NCBI GenBank assembly: GCA_951799445.1
Contig: OX637296.1
Location: 18,104,001-18,168,000 of the forward strand
Source: Pseudisothecium myosuroides
Lineage: Eukaryota; Streptophyta; Bryopsida; Hypnales; Lembophyllaceae
Reading direction: 5' to 3'
Length of the DNA: 64,000 nucleotides
The notes below the pieces were generated by a model. That model was not told where the DNA came from. It did no database searches and was given only the letters and a program-made list of their open reading frames with translations. A program made the translations under genes and the position numbers. Positions 35,033-46,593 of this stretch are shown piece after piece (position 1 is the stretch's first letter; each line of letters opens with the position of its first letter).

Positions 35033-36587
35033 TCCATACTCTACATGTGCATGCTCCAACAACAACTCCTTCTATTATACCATGAATTGTTACTATAAAA
35101 ATGAAAAACTATCCAGTGATGAATTTGTGTCAATTTCGGGTTACTATTGCACAATTTTATGAGTGGTTGGGGACTAAGTTTGATTTGAAGTAGACAAAAT
35201 TTTAGTGTAAATAATGTGGAGTTACAAGTGGTTGGACACTGACATCTTAGGCAATTAAATTCACCATGTTGTTCAAATTTAATCCCTATCTGCCTAACCG
35301 ACCATATGGTAAGGCGTCCTAATAATTTATTATTTACCTACAATTTCAAGTTTGCACCACAATTGAAATTTTAAAGAAATTTAATTATTTTTCCATGGTC
35401 TATATAGTTTTGAAGCCATTTTGCTTCAATGGATGATTTTTGTTGGAAAAATGGATGATTTCAATGGATATTATGACAAGAATAATATTCTTTGAAGTTT
35501 TATAAGCATCCTAAAACTTCTCATTCCATTCAAATGTCAATCAAGAAAGAAATAGTACCAAGAGCTTCATAATAACTATTCTTTGAATTTTTGAAGGTGC
35601 CCTAATACTGCACACTTCTTTCTATGCAAATCCAGTGTACACAGTTAGGGGACATGCACTATCAAGAAATATTTTGATGGAATTCCACTATATTTGATTT
35701 AAGGTAGCAACACCCATAACCGTCAAAATAAGGTTTTTGAACATGATTATTATTAATAAACATCCGCGAAATTATAGGATTCTATTAGCAAGAGAAAAAT
35801 AATGAATGTGCACTTTCAAATGTATTATTTGAATATTGTGAGAATAAGTTATCAATTTTTAAAGAGCCAATTGCCAATGCACCTAATACCAACACTAGGG
35901 TCTGATGTTTAGATGTAATACATCCTTGTAATCACATCTATTTAATTCCACAGATTTTCAAAGATTTTAGAGGTGATGGTTATAGATACAGTGATGGTTA
36001 TGGGTGTTGCTACCTTACAGTATATAAGGTAGGAGGCTGTAAAACGGAACGGGCATTATGAATGGACCCTATAAATGGCTGTGAAATGGACATGAGTTAG
36101 TTCTGAAATTGACTAGTATAGTCATTGAATGAATCAAGGAAAAAAAACATTATTAGTTGCAAGAGCCAATCGTTCTCTTTGCTTTCCCCATTTTTTATTT
36201 AGAATTGCAAGTGAACCGTTTACAAAAGACCTAGGATCACAAATAGGGACCTCCGACCCAATTTGTTTGAAAATTCATAAGTATTTCAAAAATGATCAGA
36301 AAAATACGAAACCACTTGGGTTAGATTCCTCATCAATTTTTCTTTGTCTGAAAAATGAGCTAAAAAATATTCCTGTCCAAGGAAATATATGAAAAAGGTA
36401 GACCAGCTCTTAGATGCTCCATTTCTGAGCCTCCTACCTTATTGTTGCTTGTGTTGCAGTCATGAATGAGACCGTGTGGGTATTGTCCGGCTTCTCACCC
36501 ACCCAACCTTCCCAAATTCGCTGCTTTGTTGACAAAAGAGGCTCCATAACATTCAATAGCAGTCACTGGCTCTACCCTCCCCCGAAC
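35033..36587. other. AT-rich intergenic, no gene seen
   Basis: Only chance open frames occur (for example 36129-36392). Confidence 0.5.
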
Positions 36588-36656
36588 GAAATGGTGTGGA
36601 ATATACCACACCATTTCATCCGAGGGATGAAATGGTGCGGTATATTCCGCACCATA
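36588..36656. repeat. nested palindrome, 69 bp
   Basis: Two near-perfect palindromes, ATGGTGTGG-AATATA-CCACACCAT and ATGGTGCGG-TATATT-CCGCACCAT, are themselves joined as an inverted repeat around CATCCGAGGGATG. The DNA could form a cruciform, or the RNA a long hairpin. Confidence 0.85.
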
Positions 36657-36912
36657 TCAATAACTACTGATTTCGTGCGGACAATTGTCCATATTTGTCA
36701 AAACTGAACTTCGAGCTCGCGCCGCAACTGTACACTAAAGTAGTGGGAAATAAAAAATTTCCAAGCAAAACTGAATACAAAACAATAGGAACTTTAAACA
36801 AAATGCTAATGGATTCATTGAGAGTATTGAATTCTATGTTATTGTAGAATAACCTCACTTTGAATTGGAACCCATTTATGCATTGTGCTTTCAGAGTGAG
36901 AAGACAACTCTT

Positions 36913-37290
36913 TATATGCACATGGAGTGGTAGGAGGTAGAGCAATCCATGTGGGATAAATAAAATAGAATGTGTAGGTTCTCATGCACTCATAGTTAAG
37001 TAAAAAACAAAGAATTGTGTTAAAAGTAGAATTTCAGACCTCATTTAGGCATAGTAAAATAACTTTTTTCAAAAAACTTTGAACTAAAAAAAGTTGGTAA
37101 ATGAAGATAAGTTTCACCTCCAAAAATCCGTTTGGGATTTTGAATCTCCAATCAAAAGTTATGAATAAATTTTGGAGAGGATTTTTAATGGACATTTTCT
37201 ACAAAGTCATTTTAAAATCCATTCCAACCCCTCTCCGAAATTTATCCCACATGGATTGCTCTACCTCCTACCACCCCATGTGTATATATA
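36913..37290. mobile_element. foldback element with arms of about 50 bp
   Basis: Left arm 36913-36962 and right arm 37239-37290 are inverted copies containing GTGGTAGGAGGTAGAGCAAT, with about 276 bp between them. It is non-coding, so probably a MITE. Confidence 0.65.
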
Positions 37291-37500
37291 GAGTCATCTT
37301 TCACTTTGAAACCCAAAATAAGTTATTGATCGCAAATATTGACGGGGCAATAGTATATTACTCATTGGATTCTTTGCCATCATCTTTCAATACAATATTT
37401 GATGATTTGTGTCTAGTCCTAAAATTAAGAAAAAAAAATGGAACATACCATAATGTACTGTCACTATCCCGGTACTGAAGCTTACATAAATTAAGTGGGG

Positions 37501-37650
37501 ATGAAAGTCGTGGATGAGGACTTCGGAGAGGAAAAGGCAGCCTCACTGAAGGCTACTGAATGTTATGTCTGTCCTCCCATCAAATTCAAAGCTTCCCTAA
37601 GTGCCCTCCGGCCTGCTCATGTGCAGTATGTATGTGGTCTTTGGTATCAT
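37501..37650 (+). other. possible coding fragment
   Basis: ATGAAAGTCGTGGATGAGGAC opens a frame with a more balanced composition than its surroundings (KVVDEDFGEEKAASLKATE). I do not recognise it, and the downstream part of the frame looks random. Confidence 0.2.
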
Positions 37651-38208
37651 GTTCTTTTTTTATCACTCCTTCTGGGATCTAAAGTCAGCAAATCGCATGA
37701 GGGATTCAGTCCCTGTGGTACAGAACTACAGACTGTTCGGTTATCTGACTACAGAAAGATCTGTTGTACACTAACCCTTAAACAACGGGCCCATAACCGT
37801 GGAAATCATCTATTTTGTTACCGAGTGAATTGTTGGATTAAAATAATGCAAAAGCTCTCATTGGAAGTCAAACTCCTGAAGATTATCTTCCCTTTCCCCA
37901 CAAAGTTTGGAGAATGAATAGTTACATTTTTGTCCTACACAATTTGATTCTCTATCATCCATCGGTCATAGAATGGCTGCGTCCACGTCCAAGGGCTAAA
38001 TAGTGAAATTGGGTGGCTTGACTGGCCTCTCACTAATTTCTCAACATTTGACACCATATAAATATTTATTGTTATTGTACAAGGATGCATTCATTTTCAT
38101 CAACCCAAATCTTTGTGTGTAGTATGGGTTGGTGCACGAGTTTAGGGCCCATTTCAAAGAATCACATGCGCCTTCCTGTGGACAAGCGGTGAGTCATGAG
38201 CAACGATC
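37651..38208. other. intergenic, no gene seen
   Basis: There is no recognisable feature. Confidence 0.4.
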
Positions 38209-39156
38209 TTAACCCCTAAAGGACCGTTTGTCCCCTCGGGGGACAATTTGGGTCCGGGGAGGATCCTATTCTCTCAATTTGTAGTGAATATTTTTGAATT
38301 TTGTTTGAGGTTGTGTAGTTTTGTAAGAGCTTTGTGGATATATAATTTTTATTTAAATTGGTGTCCGGGAGCAAAAGTTATGACACAATAAGCTAAAAAC
38401 GGAGATCAACGGGCAACCAAAAAAAATCACAAAAAGTCAAAATAATTTTTTTTTTTAATTCCTAAAATATTATATTTTTCTCTACACGTGAAGCTTTGAT
38501 TCATGCAATTTGGACTTGTGATAAAAAAGTTATGGACAATCCTAGTTTTTTGGACAATCTTAGTTTTTTGGACAATCTAAGCATCTTCTTGAAAAAATAA
38601 CCTACAGGAATCATTTTTGAATGCAATTTTTACAATTTTCCAAATTCTTTTGTTGGACATGGTTAAATTTTCTTGCTAGAACAATCTCACCGCTGGGATT
38701 ATTGTGTTTCAACTCCATCTTAAATTTAGTAATGGTTTTTTTTTCCTTCATTCTTGAACCTACTTTTGCTTAACAATTTTTTAATGAGTGAAAATTAAGT
38801 TTTTTTTCCTGAATTTTTTTCTTCTATATTTTGAACTCAAATATGCAATATAAAAAATTAAAAAATCAAAATCAATAGTACAAAAAATTTAAGTTAAAAA
38901 AGATTCAAATCCAAAAAATCTAGTCATGGAAGGTGTAAAAAAACTTTTTTTCTTCACTTTGGTTGCAAATACTTTGCAATCCACGCGGTCAAAGTTTCTG
39001 AAATTTCTTCCATACGTACTTATACTAGTCTAGTATAAGATCCTACGGTTAGATATGCAAAAAAAACAATTTTCTTAAGTATTTTGCTCTTCACAATAGA
39101 AATGGTAGTTTCAAGTGTTGTTTGATGGAAAAAAAGCCTCGGTCCTTTAGGGATTA
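38209..39156 (+). mobile_element. piggyBac-like MITE, copy 6
   Basis: TTAA plus CCCCTAAAGGACCG and a CCCCTCGGGGG block lie on the left. CGGTCCTTTAGGG plus ATTAG lies on the right. The interior is similar to the copies at 54748 and 593. Confidence 0.65.
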
Positions 39157-40138
39157 GAACTGGCAAATTATCGCCAAAAATCTACCAAATGGAATTGGGT
39201 GCGAAATGTTTGTATTGAATTTTTTTTTGAAATCAAAGATTTGAGCCCAATTGCACACGCGGTTTTTTCTCCATTTGCCAGAAAGCAGAGTCATATGTTG
39301 CCTTGTAGCATTCATTCCCTCCCAACGGGGAGCAACTCTACACGTGGTGCGATCTGGGCCCTTCTCGTCTCGTAGGACGGCGACATCGTAGACCTCTGTT
39401 TAGCGGCGAGGATTTCAAAAGCTTCCCCCCCAAAATTTGCTTTAGTAGCGGTCTTCTTGTTTTTGCACTGGTTTTGCTTGGATTTCACATTAATGGCGCG
39501 CCTTCAATGCTTCTCTGTTTGTCATTTCTGAATTAGCACTTTGGAAATTTGGTAGCCGTCCATTTCCCTAACGCACTTCAGATGCTTGCTTTGAGTATTG
39601 GCACGAGTTAGATTCTAATTTAAAAGTGGCATATTTTGCGTTTTTGATTTCCTGACTCACTGGAATTTTGCCAGCTCGGGTTTTTTGTGAAGATTATGGA
39701 GGCGTGCTTAGTGTCTCTGGCATTCACTTTGCTTCTAAAATGGGGGCTACAAGTGAATGAGGAATTCAAAATTGCAGGGAGCTATTGTGGGCTTGAAGTT
39801 CGTGCTTGGCGAAGGTAGCGTCGATGCTTCTTAGTTTTGCTTCGCAATGATTCAATACATTTAAGGGTTTGGGTGGTTTTGGGTTGGATCTTACATTCTT
39901 GCGATGTGTTCAATGCTCTGATTTTTTTTGTGTCATTGCACTTAGGCTTTCCTATTAATTGCGATCAATTTGGTGTTCAGTTTTCACGCTCCAGCAATCA
40001 AGTATTCGGTTGGCGACTTGGTGATTGGTGTTGTTCTTGTTTATTGTGTGTTGCAGTTTTTGCTTTTGCACTTGGAGTATTTCTTTTGTGGTACTGCTAT
40101 GTGCTTTTGTGGTACATTTGTGCATTGTGTAGGTTCCA
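39157..40138. other. flank of the hAT-like remnant
   Basis: This is mixed-composition DNA with T-rich stretches. It may include the old promoter of the remnant that follows, but no clear element is seen. Confidence 0.35.
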
Positions 40139-42925
40139 ATGACCCCACGACTGAAGCTTCTAGATAATTTTTGGGTCCGAACATTTAGTTCTAGTCAAAA
40201 TACAAATGGCATTGGGAAGTATTTGCCAAGCACAAGCATTGTTCCTCTTGTAATGGAGGTGACGCACATATCGGAGACGAGCTTATTGCAGTCCTTGACC
40301 TGTCCGTTTGGCCGCGATCCATCGTCTGAGAACACTGTAGTGTCCCCTCAAGCTGCCGATCCTACGTTCGATGTATTGAGCGACGGTGAGTACTTTCCTG
40401 CGGGGAAGAAGAAGAAGGGACGGTCCGCAAACAAGCCGTGGAAGAGGAGCAAGACAACTTCGGGGACTGTCACAAGAAGGTGGCAGGAGGTATGGGCCTG
40501 TTGGTTCCTTTGAGCTGAGGTCGACCTTGATTCAATTGGACATGTTACTGGTGTGATTTGCCAAAGCTGCACTACAATCACGAGGAGGAGGAAACTTTTG
40601 GTCTCCAAAGCTGACAATCTTGAGAAGCATGAGGGGAAGCGGGTTTGCATGGAGGACGGTGTGCCATTTCTAGACTTGAAGAAGGGCGATACTTATCTTA
40701 AATCCGACTGTAAGCATGTCAAGCTGCGCAAACTGTGGGCAACCCGAAAACAAGCTGGTACTGTGGTCGATTAACTTGCTGGTGGTTTCGAGAGCGACAT
40801 CAAGCGCAAGGAAGTGCAATTTTCCTCCCTTTTTCAGATTCTTAGTTGTGGTCGACCTATGTGTCATCATGTAGGCGTTGATCGATGAAGGTGGTCTCAG
40901 TCACGAAAAGATAGCTTCGAAACTTGTTTGCTTTGGAGTTGATGGTGTCAGTATATTCTAGGGGTCCAAATTAGGTGTTACGGCCTAGATTTGTGACAAA
41001 TGGGCTCCCTTTTCTCTGGGAGCCAATTGTGTCAGTCATCATATTAACTTGGTTGTCGAGATTCTTTCGAAGTATCCAATGGTCTCTAGGCTTGAGGGCT
41101 TCTTCTAGTGTACTTATTCATACTTTTGTCATAGAAACAAGCGACATGCTGAGCTCACAAAACTTGCAAATCTCATGAAAACTAAGGGCAATAAGATGCT
41201 GCGTAATGTGGAAACACGCTGGATGTCCATGAGGAGTCCAACGCAACAGATCCTAGACAAATACACCACTCTCATTGTCAAAATGGGACAAGATATGAGT
41301 GGTGGTCCTAGTCAAAGAGCTTGGGCAGGGGCGGGTGACAATTTTGATCTTCTGGTTGACATTGAAGTATTACTTTTTCTCGCTTGTTTCATTTCTTTAG
41401 TGAACGCTATTCATTGTCTCATCAAAATCTCCCAGGCTCGTGACATTTTTGTGTGCGATTTCATTCAAGCTGTTAAACTTTGCCAAAGTGAGCTCGCAAG
41501 ACTTTTTGTCAATGATGAAACTTCTTACAGCAAGGAGGACTTCTGCACATACAATGAGTTGATCACTGTGCAATGCAAGGACATCCCCATACAGTGGAAG
41601 GAGGTGAGTGGGGACTCCGGCATTACTCATCTTCTCTTCAGTCTGAAGACTTTCCATGCGTATGCTCGGTGTCGATCACAACAAAGAAACCGGCCAACAC
41701 ATTTTTGTCATGCAACAGGATTTCATCCGCACTCAAGACAACATTGAATGTCAGATTGCAGGTGCGTGAGTTTTTTCCCTTCCTATTTTTTTTCTTGGTT
41801 GTATTAGTCAAGATGTGTATGAAATTTCATTGAGCTTCCTATTTTTTCCATTGCATGTGGATTTGAACGTGTATTCGATGTGATTCAGTTTCCTTTTAAA
41901 AAAAATTGCATGTAGGTTCGAACGTCTAGTAACTTCCTTGTCTTGCAGCTGTGGCTTGTAGATGCGGTGTTTTCAGTTCTAACTTACGGTGCTTTTAGTA
42001 GTGCCTTGCAAGTACAGTGTTACCTGTGTAGAATTGTGCCTTGCACTTATGGTGTCAAGATCTACCTTGCACTGACGGTGTTCAACTCTAGCTTGCACTT
42101 ACGATGTTCTAGTGCTAGCTTGCTCTTACAGTGTTTTGAACTGTGGCTTACACTTATGGTGCTCTTACTGCTTTGAGCTGTGGCTTGATTGGCTTAACTG
42201 TGCATAGACATAGCACAATCCCTTTGCAATGAGTTAGATCACCGCTTTCCTTGTCAGGAACTCTTCAATGCTTTTGAGATTATTTAATCCCAATATTGGC
42301 GGCAGGAGGGCGCTGAGGCTAACTTCATGCAGCATTTGACCTTCCTCAAAAATTTCTACTCCCAAGCCTGACTTGTGAATAGTGGCTAGCTGTTGTATGA
42401 AGGTGGCAAGGCTCATACTATGCCTAATTAAAATGTTGTTGGCTTCACACTTGGACTTATAACAAGGGTTCTTTAAAATGACTATGAAGGCAAACTGCGA
42501 GTCTGCATGTGACCACCCTTGCTTGTGAATCCAGTTATCAAGCTTTGGCAGAGACTTTCACAGTCCGCCACCTGAGTAAGCTGATGTTTGAGTATTTTAA
42601 GTTGGCTAAGATAGGATGTTGTTTACTATTGGGCTCTGTTGAGGACGAGAAATGTTTCTCAACTTTGAAGTTCTTGAAATCACAGCACAGGAATAGACTA
42701 GGAAAGCATCTCCCCCTTGTTGTGCGTATGTTTCGGCAACAATATATTACCCTAGAGACTTTCCCTTACAAGGAAGCGTCTCAGTTGGTCGACAAGGGGA
42801 CTTGTGAATTAGGACTAGCAGTCCAGTACAACAATATCCTTTTTCATAGTATCCTTTCCATTGTAGTGTTGATCTTTAATTACTCCTTAGTTTTTATGAG
42901 TTGGTGCTCATGTTCACCTTGACAA
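40139..42925 (+). pseudogene. decayed hAT-superfamily transposase gene
   Basis: Pieces appear in order but in different frames with stops between. A basic N-terminal region (GKKKKGRSANKPWKRSKTT, about 40408) is followed by a zinc-finger-like piece with CQSC and KADNLEKHEGKR (about 40560-40650). A middle part of ZNF862/C17orf113-like type reads NVETRWMSM (about 41200). A C-terminal hAT dimerisation piece reads EDEKCFSTLKFLKSQHRNRL (about 42640-42700). hAT proteins cut and paste DNA with an RNase H-fold core, and this C-terminal block is the family's best-known signature. Tandem-like T/G-rich DNA near 41940-42180 interrupts it. I did not find terminal inverted repeats. The call rests on the order of family-like pieces. 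Confidence 0.55.
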
Positions 42926-44701
42926 GAGTTTTGGTGCACGGGATTTGAAGACAAAAGAGTGAAGATTGAACTTCAACTCTATCGTGATGCTGTAAAGCTG
43001 TGACGAACTGTTGCAGCTTTGGTGACGTTGCAAGGCTACTGCAGCAGTGCGGCCCTTCTTCAACTTGTTTTTTTGTGTTTATTACTAACCTGTATTACTA
43101 ACGTGGCTTGTTTGTTGTGTGCAAAACATTAACACTGCATTGGGCAGTCTTGCATTGTACAAGAAGGGTTCAACTCCCTTGTTAGTGAAACAAAAATTTC
43201 CATTGTAAATCAAAAACTCCATTGTACAATAAAGTTTATCTTTCCAATACACAAATTTCCATTGCACACAATTAACACTTGTCAACAGCACTTGCCCCAA
43301 AAGTCGGCAATCTTTGCATTTCTTTCATTGTCTCTTAGCTTTTCCATACATTAAAAAATACCTAAAGTAGCAATGATTCACCCCAAAATTTACAATACAA
43401 ATTCACACTACTTGAAGAAAAAAAGTAGATAAATTACCACCTTCTTTTTCCCATTGTTATCTGCCCTTTTTCACCAAAAAAATAAGGTTGCAGAATTCTC
43501 TCCCCTTTCACACGGGTATAGCTTTTCCGTGAATTACAAGGAAAGGGTCTTGGGATTGCTGGTCGTGAGGTATACTTTATGGGTACGGAAACCTAATTTC
43601 ACTATTAGTGAAGATATTTTTTGTATTATTAGGAAGTGTCACCCACTCACTTACCAAGTGAGTGATTACTAACCCTTCCTATTCATATTTTCATTACTCC
43701 CTATATCTGTATTTCATTATCCTGCATATATATATTTTTTTGAATAAGCTAGATTGCAATCAATATGGGATTAACAATTGTATCTTGTATCCAATATCAT
43801 ATACATATATGTGCATGTCATATCATATCAATATTCCACTTAATACATCCATATTCTATATAACTTTATATTCAATATCATGTATCCTGTACTTGTATCC
43901 ATATGTTGTATTATATCAATATTCCATATTAGACATCCGTATTCCATATATCATATCCATGTGTATTCTGTATATATTCCAAATATTGTATTTGGATCAA
44001 AATATATTACATGTAGTGAATTCTTCACAAGAACGTTCCAGTATTCGAAAAAATTGACATATGCCCCTCTGAATTTCAGTTACAAAAAATCAGTTATTAA
44101 ATGACTACTAGTATATGCTCAACTACACCACCACTTGAAGGTCCTCCAGGATTCACTTCGTCCATAATTTCAATGCATGTTTCAATTAGTTAAGGAGAGG
44201 TAGATCAAGACTGGAAATGGTCATTGCTTGCTCTCTGCAAATTTTCAACAAGGTGGGTATGAAGTAGAAATTCCATTAGTTTGTCAATGGGATAAATCTG
44301 AGAGAAATGTCCACTATTACCAACTGGTATTAACTTAGTGAGTGCAAATCCACCTAACATAATCTAAATGCAAGAGATTTATGCCTTTGTGGCATGTTTT
44401 GAGTGGTTAAGCAATCAAAGAAGGTATACAACTCAACTCTCCTACATTGATATTATATCTGGTAATTGCAAAGTAGTCCAAATCATCAAAAATAATCACT
44501 AGTTAAGACCAACCTTGGCACCTCGCCGACTATGGCTTAGTAGGTCTTAACCGGCGATTATTTTTGATAACTTGCCCTCTCCATGCTGCTTTTGCCCATG
44601 ACCCACCCCACCCTCTATGTTTGGCTGTTGAACTTGATATCCATTGGGAGGCCCTTTGGGACTACTTTATCCATAATCCACATGCCCTCAATGATTGTCT
44701 G
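42926..44701. other. intergenic, includes an AT-rich 'CATAT/TATTCCATA' tract
   Basis: 43680-44010 is low-complexity DNA made of loosely repeated TATTCCATAT and ATATCATGTAT words. The rest is plain. Confidence 0.5.
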
Positions 44702-45878
44702 TTAACCCCTAAAGGACCAGCTTGCTATTTTTAGCAATATAAAATTTTGGGGCAAGTACATGTGCCTAGAGATTTCCATATTTTAGGCTAAATTTTCAAT
44801 AGAAGAAGGGAATGAGGAATACCTTTCATATTCACTAAATTTCATGACATTTGGAAATAGAAGTAAAAAGTTATGGCCTAATAGAGTTATTCGTAAAGTA
44901 CCCAAAACCGGGGTTTAAACCCCACAGTTTTGTGAAAAAGCAGGTTTTGGGCAAAAAGTCAATACAAAAGTGGTTATCAAACTTTCTTAAGCATCCAAAT
45001 CGACCAAAAAGAAGTTTGGTTCGGACTTTGCCTGCGGTTTAGTGGTCGCCTGCGGGGTCGTCCGTCGGAGGAAATTTGTCGGAAAAAGTCCCCTCCAAAT
45101 TGGGGGGACTTTATAAATAACTCTAATATGGTACTTTTTTTGTAACTGGACTATCCGGGCAGATCTAAAAAAATCACTTTTTTGAAAAACAAAAATTTGA
45201 AATTGGTTTTCTAGATTTATATATACACGGAAAGCTTTGAATTATTCCATTTTGACAATGAATCAATAGTTATGAGGACTTTTAGTTTGTGGGCAGTTAT
45301 GGATTCTCTACTCTTAAAATAAACTTTGAAGTTGTTTATTTCACTCAATTTTCAATATTTTTTGAAAAAAATAAAATCATAAGATGTAGATTGTTTATTA
45401 CAACATTACAACCTTTGGGATTGACATTTTTCAATTCCACAATTAAATTCTTAACAATTTTGTATTTTGAATCATTCTCTAGTTCTTCCTATTTACTATT
45501 TTTTTCCTAAATGTTGTACCATTCCAAATGATTTGAAAATTTTAAGCATGTAGCCAACTTGTTATGGGAAAACAAATTCAAAAAAGCACCACGATTTTGG
45601 ACATTTTTTCATAGAAAAGTGAGCTTGTGAAGTGCAGCTGCCCTGTTTTTTGTAAGGCCAAAAAAATGATTGTAAAGAATTTGAATGCTTATATCTTGCA
45701 ATCTACACGGTGGAAATTTCTGAAATTTTTACCACGTGTTCTCAAGTCAGCATACTACAAGATCCTACAGTTACATGTGTCAAAAAAAGTTTTTTTTCAA
45801 AAATTTGGTACTTGTACTAAAAATGGCAATTTTTGAGCATTTCCGGTGAAAACATAGTCATGGAACTTTAGGGGTTAA
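44702..45878 (+). mobile_element. piggyBac-like MITE, copy 7, with a nested MITE
   Basis: TTAA plus CCCCTAAAGGACCA lies on the left and GGAACTTTAGGGG plus TTAA on the right. It aligns with copy 3 (15477-16410) except for the 244-bp insertion at 44882-45125. Confidence 0.75.
44882..45125. mobile_element. foldback MITE nested inside the piggyBac-like MITE
   Basis: TAGAGTTATTCGTAAAGT and ACTTTATAAATAACTCTA bound it. Copy 3 has the empty site GGCCTAATATG. Comparison shows TAA (or TA) repeated at the insertion, so the target duplication is 2-3 bp. Confidence 0.8.
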
Positions 45879-46101
45879 CCCTAAAACATCATGAAGGCCC
45901 TTTGCGATCGTATGGTATATTCTATATTTGGTGCTATTTGCTCAGAAAAACATTGACCAAATACTTTTCATTTTAAAGTAAATCAATGATCATGATAGAG
46001 CATAAATAACAATGTATCACAATTGATATATACAACCACATTCAAAGAGTTATAAGGCTAAATACAGGCCATATACAAGGACCCCAGGGGGCTTCCACGC
46101 G

Positions 46102-46419
46102 TTAAACTTCATACCCAACGGAAGAGCCTCCCGTATTTTCCCCGCCCTCGGAACCTTCACACTGACCTTGGTAATCCCACAATTCCAACGGTGACCCTCG
46201 TGAGCATTTTCCTCCACGAGCCTGCTCCAGGTCCTTGGCTACATATACCTCCCACTGTCCAGGGTCACATTGTCTGCAAATACCTTTTTCTCGTGAAATC
46301 CTTCCTCCTCTGGGTCTTTCCTCTTCCTCGTCACCCTCATCATCCTCTTCACCCTCATCATCCTCTTCGGACGAATAATACTCAAACTCCAATTCTGAGT
46401 TTAGCTTCACTTCCAAGCA
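46102..46419 (-). other. acidic possible terminal exon of the TIR-NB-LRR gene
   Basis: After the acceptor TTATCTTGTGCAG, a frame of about 105 codons reads CLEVKLNSELEFEYYSSEED, then a Glu/Asp run and a Gly/Ser-rich end. Joining it to the donor at 46593 does not keep the frame, so either another indel lies in the LRR exon or this is not translated. Confidence 0.35.
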
Positions 46420-46593
46420 CTGCACAAGATAATCGCTCACATTATGTGGGTACTTACTGTATATTCAAAGAATATACAGAACCCTGCATGTGCCCACTTA
46501 TCTCAGGAATACAGAATCCATTCAAAATAAGTAAACTAAATAGGTTGGAAAACATAAATAATGAATGCTCCGGCATTTGCTTCAGCTACGTAC

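Noticed and set aside
43662..44104. Open frames over the CATAT-rich tract
   Set aside because: Tyr/Ile/His-rich translations of low-complexity DNA.
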